40,919 nucleotides of DNA from Natronospira sp. (GCA_003558125.1 PWMQ01000063.1:1-40919), one strand, 5' to 3'; counted from the stretch's first letter, positions 23,998 to 33,085 are shown. Program-made: numbers and translations. The notes: generated by a model from the letters alone, not told the origin.

Positions 23998-25923
23998 ATG
24001 AACGAGCAGGCAGATCAGGACAAGTACTGGGAAGCACGCTACCGCGACGCCCTGGAACGCCTTGAAGCCCAGGGCCGGGAAGTGCAGTCACTGGAACGGC
24101 GCATGCGTCAGGCCAGCGCCCGATTGGCGGTCGCGGGCCTGGGCGGCGATGCGGAACTTAGCCAGCATCTCGAGTCAATCCGCACTGCGGCACGCGCCCA
24201 GGCATCCATGGACGAACTGTTCGGGCGGGTGAATCAGATGGGAGAGTACCTGCGGCGCCGCAGCCGCCAGGAACTCCGGGTGCCGGAAGCCACCAGCCGT
24301 CCCGAGTCCGTCCTGCGCCGATTACTCCTCCAGATTCTGATCCACCTGCGCGAAGAAGCCGGCAAGGACGAAGAACTGGACGCCCTGGCACTGCGCCTGC
24401 CGGATGCCGATCGCCACGAACTTGCCCGCGGCGCCGGGGTGTTGGAGCGTCACCTTGCCAGGCGCTTCAACCAGGAAGAAGGGCGTGGGCGAAAAGGCCT
24501 CGGGCTGTTCCAACTGCCCGGCAAAAGCCGGGATCCGGGGCCGCCGGCACTCTCCCTGCTGCTCACCGGCCTGCGGGACCGCCTGGATAACGAACGCCTG
24601 AATAACCTTCAACAGCGCCTCGACCAGGGTGGTGGCAAGGCCCTGATGGAGGTCTGTCGGGACCTGGTAGGGCTGCTGGAGGCAGCCCTGGACGGCGAAC
24701 GTCCTGAACCGGTTTCGACGCCGGCATCAGAGGACAAGGATGAAAACGAATCGCAGACGGTGGTCGAGAAGGCCCAGCCCGGCACCGGCGATTCAGACCA
24801 GGCATTGAAATCCAAGCCGACGGACGATGCCCCGGAGGCGGGCGAGTCCGGGTTCCGACTGGGCGACGGTGGCCGCCGACTGATCCACGCCCTCAGTGTG
24901 CCCGAGCCATTTGTCGCCGAGGCCAGGTCGCTGCTGGAAAACGCCAACGAGGCACTGACAGAGGAAAAAAGCGCCCTCGCCTGGATGGAAGCCCTGTCCG
25001 AGCTGATCCAGCGCTACCGGGCCGCGATTGATCGGGAACGCGATGCCCTGCGCCAGTTTCTGCAGACGGTCCTCAGCCGTCTTTCGGAACTGGAGAAACA
25101 TGTGGGTGAGGAACGCCGGTCCCGGGCCAGGCAGGCCACGGACGGACGAAAGCTGGACGAGGCAGTCGCAAGGGATCTTCGGGGCATCCAGGAAACGGTT
25201 CGCCAAAGCCGGGACCTGGGCAGCATCGGCAAGGCCATCAACCAACGCCTCAACAGTCTCGACAGGCACCTTTCAAGCCGCCGTCGACTCGACCAGCGAG
25301 AACAGACGGCGGCGGAGAAACGGCTGGAGGCCATGGCAAGCCGGCTCAAGGAAATGGAGAGCGAAGCCGACCGTCTGCGGGAACAACTGCAGCGCGCGGA
25401 GAAGCGGTCCACAATTGATCCGCTGACCAAGTTGCCCAATCGACGCGGCTACGAGGCACGGCTTCGCTACGAATTCGAACGGCACCGCCGCCACGATCGT
25501 CCCCTGGTACTGGCGGTCTGTGATCTTGATGACTTCAAGCTGGTCAATGACCAGCTTGGTCATGCCGGCGGGGATGATGCCCTGTCCCAGGTGGCCGAGG
25601 TCCTTCGTCAGGCATTGCGGGAAACCGATTTTGTCGCACGCTTTGGTGGCGAGGAGTTCGTGCTGCTGCTGCCGGAAACCGAACTGGAGGCAGCCGTGGC
25701 GCTGGCGGATCGCCTGCGCGAGAAGATCCGCAACCACGGTTTCGAGCATGACGGGGTCAAGTACGGCTTGAGCGCCTCTTTCGGCGTGGCCGCCTTCAGT
25801 CCGGGAGAGAGTGCCCAGTCGGTCTTTCGGCGGGCGGACGAGGCCGTCTATCGTGCCAAGCAGAACGGCCGCAACCAGGTGGCCGCGGCCGCTCCGCCAG
25901 ACAGCGTCTCGACACCTCAGTAA
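23998..25923 (+). CDS. Diguanylate cyclase with long coiled-coil N-terminus
   Basis: A 641-residue soluble protein. The first ~470 residues are mostly helical and charged, with an acidic low-complexity linker (about 235-285) and coiled coils at about 300-470. The C-terminal GGDEF domain (about 472-630) has DPLTKLPNRRGYE, the metal site CDLDDFKLVND, and the active-site GGEEF at 550-554, so it should make c-di-GMP from two GTP. RETD at 541-544, five residues before GGEEF, is the RxxD inhibitory site, so product feedback is likely. No membrane segments. The layout recalls Pseudomonas DgcP, a pole-associated cyclase; homology is not proven here. The gene ends overlapping the sodC stop by 7 nt. 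It may supply c-di-GMP to the EAL enzymes at 8.8-11.5 kb (inference). Confidence 0.93.
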   Translation: MNEQADQDKYWEARYRDALERLEAQGREVQSLERRMRQASARLAVAGLGGDAELSQHLESIRTAARAQASMDELFGRVNQMGEYLRRRSRQELRVPEATSRPESVLRRLLLQILIHLREEAGKDEELDALALRLPDADRHELARGAGVLERHLARRFNQEEGRGRKGLGLFQLPGKSRDPGPPALSLLLTGLRDRLDNERLNNLQQRLDQGGGKALMEVCRDLVGLLEAALDGERPEPVSTPASEDKDENESQTVVEKAQPGTGDSDQALKSKPTDDAPEAGESGFRLGDGGRRLIHALSVPEPFVAEARSLLENANEALTEEKSALAWMEALSELIQRYRAAIDRERDALRQFLQTVLSRLSELEKHVGEERRSRARQATDGRKLDEAVARDLRGIQETVRQSRDLGSIGKAINQRLNSLDRHLSSRRRLDQREQTAAEKRLEAMASRLKEMESEADRLREQLQRAEKRSTIDPLTKLPNRRGYEARLRYEFERHRRHDRPLVLAVCDLDDFKLVNDQLGHAGGDDALSQVAEVLRQALRETDFVARFGGEEFVLLLPETELEAAVALADRLREKIRNHGFEHDGVKYGLSASFGVAAFSPGESAQSVFRRADEAVYRAKQNGRNQVAAAAPPDSVSTPQ

Positions 25924-26483
25924 GCGTTCACCACCCCGCAGGCAATGCGGGCACCGGCACCGCCAATGGGCTGGGAGTAGTGATCGTCCGCGCCCTCGTG
26001 AATCACCAGGGCCGTACCGTCACCGTAAAGCAGTCCGGCTTTCTCACCGTGCAGGTCAACACCCGGCGCATAGATCTCCGCCTTTGTGCTGCCATCACCA
26101 TGGGTCCAGATATTGGGCAGATCGCCCCGCTCAGGCCCTTCCGGGTTCAGCAGGCCATGTTCCCGACCATCCGGGTCCAGATGCCCGCCAGAGGCCACGA
26201 AGCCGTCGTGGTGATCCTCGCAGGTGCCCTTCTCATGGATATGGATGGCTTTCCATCCTTCCGGCAGGCCATTCAGGTGCAGCCGGATGACCACGCCTTT
26301 CGGGCCTTGCCGGATCACCGCCTTGCCAATCACCTCGCCGTCATTATCCCGCATCTCGGCAACCGCCCGCTCCGCCTTCGCTTTCTCGCCCTTGTCCTTG
26401 TCCTTGTCGTGATCATGAGCAACAAGCGCGGAGGCAAACAGCAAGCCGCCGGCGGTGAGTGCTGTCAGTAGCAGTTTCTTCAT
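25917..26483 (-). CDS. sodC: Periplasmic Cu/Zn superoxide dismutase-family protein
   Basis: A 188-residue exported protein dismutating superoxide in the periplasm. Signal peptide about 1-22 (LLFASALVA), then a His/Asp/Lys-rich tail (HDHDKDKDKGEK). Copper ligands His81 and His83 (HIHEKGTC), bridging His101 (SGGHLDP) and His162 (VIHEGADDHYSQP) are present, as are disulphide cysteines 88 and 182 and the channel Arg179 (GAGARIACG). Of the zinc ligands, His109 and Asp121 are kept but the usual His three residues before the Asp is Glu118 (PERGDLPN), so zinc binding may be altered. ATG 26483 follows GAGGTG. It overlaps the convergent GGDEF gene by 7 nt and lies downstream of an S9 peptidase gene on the same strand. 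Confidence 0.93.
   Translation of the reverse strand: MKKLLLTALTAGGLLFASALVAHDHDKDKDKGEKAKAERAVAEMRDNDGEVIGKAVIRQGPKGVVIRLHLNGLPEGWKAIHIHEKGTCEDHHDGFVASGGHLDPDGREHGLLNPEGPERGDLPNIWTHGDGSTKAEIYAPGVDLHGEKAGLLYGDGTALVIHEGADDHYSQPIGGAGARIACGVVNAY
26391..26408 (-). repeat. Hexanucleotide repeat in sodC
   Basis: Three copies of CTTGTC (plus strand), coding Asp-Lys pairs just after the sodC signal peptide. Length change in steps of six would keep the frame. Confidence 0.6.
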
Positions 26484-26508
26484 GCGTCACCTCTTTCAGT
26501 TCAAGCAG

Positions 26509-29337
26509 TCAGTCGGATTCATGACCCAGTGTAGCGCCCTTCTCCAGGGCCGGAATGCCCGACTCCAGCCAGCGTGGCGCCGGCTCGTCCTTGAGGTAAT
26601 GGTCAAAGAACTGCTGCAGACGGATCTGCCAGTCCTCCCGGTTGGCGAAGGTGGTGGGCCAATGGGGCTCATCGTTGTAGTTGATCAGCCAGGCAGGACG
26701 ACTGAGACGGCGCAGGGCGACGAATAACTCAATCCCCTGCTCCCAGGGCACCGCCCCGTCCTGATCGTTGTGCATCATCAGCAGGGGGGTATTGATCTGG
26801 TCGGCCATGAAGATGGGCGAGTTGTGCAGATAAAGGGACTTGTCCTCCCACAGGGTCTTGCCCAGGCGGCTCTGGGTTCGCTCATACTGGAACATGCGGC
26901 TCATGCCGGTGCGCCAGCGGATGCCACCATAGGCACTGACCATGTTGGAGACCGGTGCGCCCCCGGCAGCGGCCCGGAAGAAATCCGTCTGGGTCACCAT
27001 GTAGGAAATCTTGTAACCGGCCCAGCTATGTCCCTGGATACCGACACGGTCGGCATCCACCCAGTCCTCTTCAGCCAGTGCCCGGGTCTTGGGCATGATC
27101 GACTCCATGGCCGAATCCCCCGGATAACCTTCCCGGTACCAGACATCCGGCACGAAGACGATGTAGTCATTGCTGGTATAGAAAGTGGGTATGATCACCG
27201 AACGATGGGCCTGGGGCGGGCGATGGGAATGCAAGCCCTCGGAAGCCCGCTCGTAGAAATACACGATCATGGGGTATTCCCGCTCGGGATCGAAATCCTC
27301 GGGCTTGAACAGCAGACCGTCATGGGGCTTGCCGGTCTTGCTGTCCCAATGGACCAGCTCCACCTGGCCCCAGCGATAATCCGCCTGCTGGGGATTGACC
27401 TCGCTGAGGCGACGGGTATCGGCGAAGCTGGCATCCATGGCCACCCGCAGGTCCGGAAACTCCTGGAAGTTCTCGCGGGTAAAGAGCAGTGCCTCGCCGT
27501 CCTCCGCCCGCACCGGGCGGCCATAACGATGGGCGGTCATCAGCCGCTCCACCGGCGCCTTGTCCGCATCCACGAAGGCATGATGAAAGCCATGGTCCCG
27601 ACTCGCCTCATCAAAGGCAGTCAGCAACAGCGGGGCGTCCGGATCAATGGCCGCCTCATCCGGGTCCAGGTCCACGAAACGATAGCGCCATCCCCGCTCC
27701 CGGCCTTTTTCATGACTCAGACTGCGGGCATTGCCGTTGGCCGGGTCCACCAGCCACAGATCATGGCGGTCATAAAGAATGAAGCCGGCGTCATCGGCCA
27801 GCCATCCGGCCCGGCCCTGGGGATTATCGGCGAAGGGGCGGTCATTGGTGTGATCGCCCAGGGGATGGTCGATTTCCGCCCCAAGGTCGACGACATCTCG
27901 ACTCTCCAGATCCATGGCAAACCAGCTCTGCTGCTCCCGGTCCCACCAATTGACATAGCCGGCCGCCGGCGAGATTTCCGGGCGAGCCTGGACGGTCTTG
28001 AGAATCAGCTCGGCCTTGCCGGTCTCGACATCAATCAGCCAGCCGTCGAAATAACGGGGCCAGTCCCAGGAAATCTCCTTGCGGTAGGGCAGGTTGGAAA
28101 CGCCCAGAAAGACCGGGGCATCACCTTCCATGGCCATTTCCACCTCCGGGATCTGCTCCCGGCCAAGCTGCACCAGGCGGCCGTCATCATTCAGATGGGC
28201 CACCGCCAAATAGGTACGCTTGCGCTCCTCCTCCAGTTGTTCCAGTTGCATGGGCTGGAGCAGATCGTCCTGCCAGTGCCAGACATCGACGGTGACTTTC
28301 TCCTCCTCCAGCACATCATCGTCGTCCGGCATTTCCACCGGCGCCGGCGCGGTGCCGAAGAAAAGCCGCTCGCCGGATTCGGAGAAATGAGGCGCCCGAT
28401 GCTTGCTCACATGCCAGTCGTCGGCAAGAAAGCGAGATTCCTCATCGACGATTCGCGAGGCGTCGTCTTCACCGGCCGCCCAGTGATAGAGGGCAAAGGC
28501 GGCATCGGGGCGCTCATCGTCCTCGCGCTGATCACGAAACAGGAATGCCAGGCGATCGGCATCGTCACTGAAAGTCAGGGCGCGGTATTCCCCTTCGCCC
28601 GAGCGCAGCCTACGGGATTCCTCGCCGCGGGTATCAAAAAGCTTCAGGCCGTCATCCTCGCCGTCCGGAGTGGTCACCGCCATGGCCAGATAACGGCCAT
28701 CGGCGGAGAAAGCGAACTCGCTCACATGATCAAATGTTCGCCGCTCACCATCGGCAAGGCGCTTCAGCACCAGTTCGGTGCCCGGATCACGGCCATCGTC
28801 CCGTTCCTTGTCGTTATCGTTATCGTTGTCGTTGTCGTTGTCGGCACTGTCCTCGTCTTCATCCGGGGCCGGCGGGGCATGAAGCCAGGCCAGCCAATCT
28901 CCGGACTCGGCCGGGAAGCCAAACTCGGCGACTCGGTCGATCTCCGTCAGTTCATCCGTTTCAAGGTCCAGCAGGCCCAGGCCGGGCTGAGGGCGCTGCT
29001 CGGCAGGCACCTCCTCCAGGCGGGCTTCGCGGATTGCCTCGCGCTCGGGCTGAATGTTCAGTGCCAGAAAACGGCTGTCATGGGAGAAACGCGGGGAATC
29101 CCCCCGCGGCACTTCATGGCGGGCATCGCCATCCACGGCGCGCAGCACCAGCGTGGCATCGGATTCCTCCGGAGCCATGGACCAGACCACCCAGCGTCCG
29201 TCGCGGCTGATGGCCTGCTCCTGAATACGCTGCCATTCGGTATAGACTGAATGATCCAGTGGCTGCTTGGCCGCCAGGGGGCCGGCCAGCATCAACAACA
29301 GGGAAAGGGTGAGGAAAGCTGTGACAAGTCTCTTCAT
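26509..29337 (-). CDS. S9-family (prolyl oligopeptidase-like) peptidase, exported
   Basis: A 942-residue serine peptidase started at ATG 29337, where AAGGA lies about 6 nt upstream and a signal peptide (MKRLVTAFLTLSLLLMLAGPLAA) begins. An ATG at 29400 would bury that signal peptide. Residues about 30-640 form a propeller with repeated SxDGRxLA blades, and an acidic Asp-Asn repeat in the first third. The C-terminal alpha/beta-hydrolase domain has the triad Ser771 (GHSWAGY), Asp860 (NDQDGAVP) and His892 (DEPHWP). The family cleaves short peptides, often after proline or as dipeptidyl- or acylaminoacyl-peptidases; specificity is not determinable here. It lies 25 nt upstream of sodC (same strand) and 59 nt after the ABM-like gene. 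Very rich in Asp and Glu. Confidence 0.93.
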   Translation of the reverse strand: MKRLVTAFLTLSLLLMLAGPLAAKQPLDHSVYTEWQRIQEQAISRDGRWVVWSMAPEESDATLVLRAVDGDARHEVPRGDSPRFSHDSRFLALNIQPEREAIREARLEEVPAEQRPQPGLGLLDLETDELTEIDRVAEFGFPAESGDWLAWLHAPPAPDEDEDSADNDNDNDNDNDKERDDGRDPGTELVLKRLADGERRTFDHVSEFAFSADGRYLAMAVTTPDGEDDGLKLFDTRGEESRRLRSGEGEYRALTFSDDADRLAFLFRDQREDDERPDAAFALYHWAAGEDDASRIVDEESRFLADDWHVSKHRAPHFSESGERLFFGTAPAPVEMPDDDDVLEEEKVTVDVWHWQDDLLQPMQLEQLEEERKRTYLAVAHLNDDGRLVQLGREQIPEVEMAMEGDAPVFLGVSNLPYRKEISWDWPRYFDGWLIDVETGKAELILKTVQARPEISPAAGYVNWWDREQQSWFAMDLESRDVVDLGAEIDHPLGDHTNDRPFADNPQGRAGWLADDAGFILYDRHDLWLVDPANGNARSLSHEKGRERGWRYRFVDLDPDEAAIDPDAPLLLTAFDEASRDHGFHHAFVDADKAPVERLMTAHRYGRPVRAEDGEALLFTRENFQEFPDLRVAMDASFADTRRLSEVNPQQADYRWGQVELVHWDSKTGKPHDGLLFKPEDFDPEREYPMIVYFYERASEGLHSHRPPQAHRSVIIPTFYTSNDYIVFVPDVWYREGYPGDSAMESIMPKTRALAEEDWVDADRVGIQGHSWAGYKISYMVTQTDFFRAAAGGAPVSNMVSAYGGIRWRTGMSRMFQYERTQSRLGKTLWEDKSLYLHNSPIFMADQINTPLLMMHNDQDGAVPWEQGIELFVALRRLSRPAWLINYNDEPHWPTTFANREDWQIRLQQFFDHYLKDEPAPRWLESGIPALEKGATLGHESD
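28811..28843 (-). repeat. Hexanucleotide repeat encoding (Asp-Asn)n
   Basis: Five and a half units of TCGTTA/TCGTTG on the plus strand, inside the S9 peptidase gene. It encodes an alternating Asp-Asn run in an acidic loop of the propeller. Slippage in six-base steps would lengthen or shorten the loop without a frameshift. Confidence 0.85.
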
Positions 29338-29396
29338 TCCGGTTCCTTTGGCTTCCAATATCACTCCGCTGTCTGACGGGTTCAGGCCCCAGGGGT

Positions 29397-29693
29397 TCAT
29401 TCCACGGTGGCCTCCAGCACCAGAAACTCCGGTTCCAGGCGCCGGCTGACCGCGGCATCCATGGCCTCAACGATTTCGGGATCCGGCACGCCCCGCTCCA
29501 TGGCCAGAAAGTACTGCTCCCGACTCGGCCAGGCGGTCCAGGCCATCCAGACCTGTTCCTCGCCCCGGTGCAGACGCGCCGCCTCGGCGCCATAGAGCTG
29601 GCAGTACTGCTGACTGAGCGCTTCCCAGCTCTGACGAAACTGACTTTCCTTGCCGGGGCGTATCTCCCAGCGATATACAATGACAAACCCCAT
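29397..29693 (-). CDS. ABM-fold (antibiotic biosynthesis monooxygenase-like) protein
   Basis: A 98-residue soluble protein. The start MGFVIVYRWEIRPGKESQFRQSWEALSQ (first 28 residues) and the later EQVWMAWTAWPSREQYFLA fit the dimeric ferredoxin-like ABM fold: a first strand ending in RWEIRPGKE, an amphipathic helix, then an aromatic strand. Members include small monooxygenases and many proteins of unknown role. The function here cannot be assigned. ATG 29693 is preceded by AGGGGG at a rather long 12-nt spacing. It lies 59 nt upstream of the S9 peptidase on the same strand and is divergent from the lytic transglycosylase. Confidence 0.75.
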   Translation of the reverse strand: MGFVIVYRWEIRPGKESQFRQSWEALSQQYCQLYGAEAARLHRGEEQVWMAWTAWPSREQYFLAMERGVPDPEIVEAMDAAVSRRLEPEFLVLEATVE

Positions 29694-29716
29694 TCGCTGA
29701 ATAACCCCCTAACCAG

Positions 29717-29745
29717 TTGCGAACCAATATCGCTACCAGTATAAA
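29717..29745 (+). promoter_or_regulatory. Sigma70-type promoter for the lytic transglycosylase
   Basis: TTGCGA (29717-29722, four of six matches), a 17-nt spacer, then TATAAA (29740-29745, five of six). Transcription would start near 29752, about 90 nt before the start codon. This is among the best promoter matches in the window. Confidence 0.6.
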
Positions 29746-29840
29746 GCCCCTCCGAATCAAGATATGCTCGGAATTGAACGGTTGTTGCCTTTTGGGCGTC
29801 TACAGTGCCATCACCCACCCGGCAGGAGTAAGACCAAGCA

Positions 29841-31058
29841 GTGATGAACAGGATGTTGAACGCGGGCCTGATTGCGATGGGCCTATATCTGGCCGCCCCC
29901 CAGGGCGCCCAGGCCGAGGTGGAGCAGGCTGACTTTGCCGCCTGCATCGATCGTATCGCCCACCAGGCCCAGGCCGAAGGAATCTCCACCCGCATTGTCG
30001 ACCAGAAACTGCGCCCGGCCCGGCATATCGACCGGGTGATCGAGCTGGATCGTCGCCAGCCCGAGTTCACGACGCCCTTTCATGACTACCTCAATCGCCG
30101 TGTCAACGAGCAACGGATCCGTCAGGGCCGGCAATTGCTGGAGGAGCACGGTGAACTGTTGCAGAGCGTGGCCCGGCAGTATGGCGTCCCGGCCCAATAC
30201 CTGGTGGCCTTCTGGGGGCTGGAGACCAACTACGGCAGCTTCTTCGGCCGCATGCCGGTGATTGATTCCCTCGCCACCCTGGCCTGCGATCTGCGGCGCA
30301 GCGATTATTTCACCGGCGAGCTACTCGCCGCCCTGCGAATCCTCGACGAAGGCGCCATCGACCTCGAGCGCATGGAGGGCTCCTGGGCCGGCGCCATGGG
30401 GCATGTCCAGTTCATGCCCTCGGTCTTCCTTCGCTACGCGGTTGACCACGATGGCAGCGGCCGTCGGGACCTGTGGGGCAGCATTCCCGACGCCATGGCA
30501 TCGGCCGCCAATTTCCTCAGCCATATCGGCTGGGAGACCGGCTACCGCTGGGGCCGGGAAGTAAGCTTGCCGGAGGATTTCGACTTCCAGTTGGCCGGCG
30601 GCGACCGACGCAAGTCCCTGGCTGAATGGTCTCGTCTTGGGGTGCGGCGAGGTGATGGCGCACCCCTGCCCCCGGTGGACATCGAAGCCGCGCTGCTACT
30701 GCCGGCGGGCCACCGCGGTCCCGCCTTTCTGGTCTATGACAATTTCAATGTCATCATGCGCTGGAACCGTTCCGAGTATTACGCCCTCTCCGTCGGCATA
30801 CTCGCCGACCGGATTGCCGGCGCCAGCGGCCTGCACAATCCACCGCCCGAGGACGTCCCGCGCCTGAGCCGGGACCAGGTCCAGGACCTCCAGGCCCGCC
30901 TGCGTGAGGAGGGCCATGACCCCGGCCCCGTGGACGGCATCCTCGGCCCCGCCACCCGGCGTGCCATTCGCAGCTTCCAGAGCGAACAGGGCCTGGTCGC
31001 CGATGGCTTCCCCGACCCGGCCGTCCTCGACGCCCTCGACGTCTCCACCAGTAGCTAG
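29841..31058 (+). CDS. Lytic murein transglycosylase (MltB-like) with peptidoglycan-binding domain
   Basis: A 405-residue exported enzyme that cleaves the MurNAc-GlcNAc bond of peptidoglycan, leaving a 1,6-anhydro end. GTG 29841 and ATG 29844 are both possible; AGGAG lies about 13-16 nt upstream. A signal peptide ends near QGAQA. The SLT_2/MltB catalytic domain covers about 28-335, with catalytic Glu128 in FWGLETNYGSFFG and the family blocks GSWAGAMGHVQFMPS and YDNFNVIMRWNRSEYYALSVG. Residues about 340-400 are a PG_binding_1 domain (VQDLQARLREEGHDPGPVDG ... AIRSFQSEQGL). There is no lipobox, so it is probably soluble in the periplasm. It ends 5 bp before the convergent S33-like gene. Confidence 0.95.
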   Translation: MMNRMLNAGLIAMGLYLAAPQGAQAEVEQADFAACIDRIAHQAQAEGISTRIVDQKLRPARHIDRVIELDRRQPEFTTPFHDYLNRRVNEQRIRQGRQLLEEHGELLQSVARQYGVPAQYLVAFWGLETNYGSFFGRMPVIDSLATLACDLRRSDYFTGELLAALRILDEGAIDLERMEGSWAGAMGHVQFMPSVFLRYAVDHDGSGRRDLWGSIPDAMASAANFLSHIGWETGYRWGREVSLPEDFDFQLAGGDRRKSLAEWSRLGVRRGDGAPLPPVDIEAALLLPAGHRGPAFLVYDNFNVIMRWNRSEYYALSVGILADRIAGASGLHNPPPEDVPRLSRDQVQDLQARLREEGHDPGPVDGILGPATRRAIRSFQSEQGLVADGFPDPAVLDALDVSTSS

Positions 31059-31063
31059 TCCCT

Positions 31064-33085
31064 CTACCAGGGCCACAGATCCCAGGCGAGGCCGAAGCTG
31101 GCCAGGCCGATGACCCCCAGGGCAGTCAGGCTGAGGCCGGTCATGCCGGCACGGCTGTGGCGGTGATGGTTGCGGACCATCTGCACCAGGCCGGCCACGG
31201 CCAGGACCAGCGACAGAGGCGCCAACCAGGCAATCCAGCCGGCCCAGGGCAGAAAGCCGGCCAGGAACAGGGCCTCGGTCAGCTCACTGGTCCGCCAGGC
31301 CACAATCCCCATACCCACCAGCCAGGCAATGATGGCCGTCGCCGCCAGGAAGATCAGCAGACGGGCACCGCTGGTCCGGGGTATGGGCGCACGATTGATG
31401 CGGCCACCGACAAAGCCCACCGTCAGGGCGAGAAAACCGCCCCCGGCCAGCAGCAGGGACAGCCCGGCCCAAAGCCCATGCCGCCCCATGGCCTCGGGCT
31501 CGGTTTCCATCAGCAAGATGCCCTTGATCGGTGCCCGGGTCTGAAAGACCCGTCCCAGATACTCGGCGGCCTCCTCACCGGACTCCACGCATTCCTCGTC
31601 CAGGGGCGCGGAGGGGTCATCAAAGAAATCGTTCATGAAATCCCCGGCACAATCCACCGAGCGGGTGGGCCCGTGACCGGCATGGGGGAATTCCACATAG
31701 CGACCATTCTCCAGACCATCCATGATGTAGCGGGCCAGCGGCGGCGGGGTGATGGGGTCCCAGGCCCCATTGGCGACCACAATGGGGATATCCGTGCGCG
31801 GCTGTTCGTATTGCTCCCGTGGCCGCGGTGTCAGCCCGACCTCGCGACAGATCTGAGGCCCCATCGCCACCACCTCGGGGTGACCGAAGGCCTGGGCCAG
31901 GGTGGGATAGCGTTCCAGGTCACCGGGATAGAGCCGGGCCTGTTCGTCGATGTAGTGATCCAGACAGCGCACCGCCAGGCCCATGCCCATGCTTGAGCCC
32001 ATGCCGCCACTGGTGTCGGCCAGTGCCAAGGCCCGGAAGAAATCCTCGTCCCGATCCTCAACCGCACGGGCCAGGCGATCCATGATGGCGGGAATGGCCG
32101 GGTGATAGGCCTGTTCATAAAGCAGGCTGAAGGGCAGCCCGGCGATCAGGTCCTGAAACATCCAGGCCTTGCCCTCGGGATGACGCACGCTCTCCGGCAC
32201 GGATACCTCGACGGGGTTTTCCCGCATGGCATCGATGGCATCGAGATAACGCTCTTCCAGATCGGCATGGGCACGGGCACAGCGCCGCTGGTCGGCACAG
32301 GCCGCATGCAGCATTTCCAGGTCACGGGCATACCAGTGGGAAATGCGCATCATATTATCCAGATCCAGCGGCACGATGGCATCCAGCACCATGGCTGCAA
32401 TGCCGTCAGGGTCCTCCTTGATCAGGGCCTGACCCAGCACCGAACCGTAGGAAATACCCCAGACATTCCATTGTTCATAACCCAGGGCCATGCGCAGTGC
32501 ACGCACATCACGGGCATTCTCAAAGGTGTTGTAGCCGCGAAGGTCCACCCCGCGGGCGCTGGCCTTCTCGAAGCAGCGGCGGGCACTGTCCATGAAGGCT
32601 TCCTGGGCACCGCGGAAGCTGTCACGGGCCCGCTCGCCCGGCATGCGGTCGGTGAAGAACGGGCAGAAATCCCCGGAATGACCGATACCCCGTTGCTCCA
32701 GGATGTAGAGATCCCGGCGTTCGAGGATGCCATGGTTCCGAAGGCGGTCCACATAACCTTCCACCGTCACCCCGGGCCCGCCGGTGAGATAGATGGCCGG
32801 ATCCTCTCGGACCTCATCTTCCTTGCCTTCCGGCGGCTGGGCCGCAATCCGCACATAATGAAGCTCAATACTGCGACTGCCGCTGACCTCGCGGTTTTCC
32901 GGCACCTCCACCAGACCGCATTCGATGTCACCGTGATCGAAGTCGATTCGATCCCGGAAGGGGCAATCCAGCGCTTGCGCCTGCTCCGCGCGCAGGAACT
33001 CCATCTCGGCGGGATCCACCACCGCCTCGGCGGCGATCACGGACCCGGCCCACAACATCGGCAACACGATCAAGGCACGCAGCAT
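31064..33085 (-). CDS. S33-like alpha/beta hydrolase with C-terminal membrane domain
   Basis: A 673-residue exported protein started at ATG 33085 (GGAAGGGGGG upstream; signal peptide MLRALIVLPMLWAGSVIAA). A GTG at 33109 would add eight residues. The hydrolase domain (about 40-520) has the prolyl-aminopeptidase/TAP-like pattern: TGGPGVTVEGY oxyanion region, EQRGIGHS, nucleophile Ser212 in WGISYGS, an Asp in NGAWDPITPP, and a His in PHAGHGP. Several cysteines could form disulphides. The last ~135 residues hold about four membrane helices (for example GLSLLLAGGGFLALTVGFVGG), which would tether the periplasmic hydrolase to the inner membrane. It probably trims peptides in the periplasm; the substrate is unknown. 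No gene is coupled to it. Confidence 0.88.
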   Translation of the reverse strand: MLRALIVLPMLWAGSVIAAEAVVDPAEMEFLRAEQAQALDCPFRDRIDFDHGDIECGLVEVPENREVSGSRSIELHYVRIAAQPPEGKEDEVREDPAIYLTGGPGVTVEGYVDRLRNHGILERRDLYILEQRGIGHSGDFCPFFTDRMPGERARDSFRGAQEAFMDSARRCFEKASARGVDLRGYNTFENARDVRALRMALGYEQWNVWGISYGSVLGQALIKEDPDGIAAMVLDAIVPLDLDNMMRISHWYARDLEMLHAACADQRRCARAHADLEERYLDAIDAMRENPVEVSVPESVRHPEGKAWMFQDLIAGLPFSLLYEQAYHPAIPAIMDRLARAVEDRDEDFFRALALADTSGGMGSSMGMGLAVRCLDHYIDEQARLYPGDLERYPTLAQAFGHPEVVAMGPQICREVGLTPRPREQYEQPRTDIPIVVANGAWDPITPPPLARYIMDGLENGRYVEFPHAGHGPTRSVDCAGDFMNDFFDDPSAPLDEECVESGEEAAEYLGRVFQTRAPIKGILLMETEPEAMGRHGLWAGLSLLLAGGGFLALTVGFVGGRINRAPIPRTSGARLLIFLAATAIIAWLVGMGIVAWRTSELTEALFLAGFLPWAGWIAWLAPLSLVLAVAGLVQMVRNHHRHSRAGMTGLSLTALGVIGLASFGLAWDLWPW

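Noticed and set aside
26770..29250. An 826-codon open frame antisense to the S9 peptidase
   Set aside because: Long, but a by-product of high GC and the codon pattern of the peptidase. The peptidase has an intact triad, signal peptide and ribosome site; the antisense frame shows no domain.
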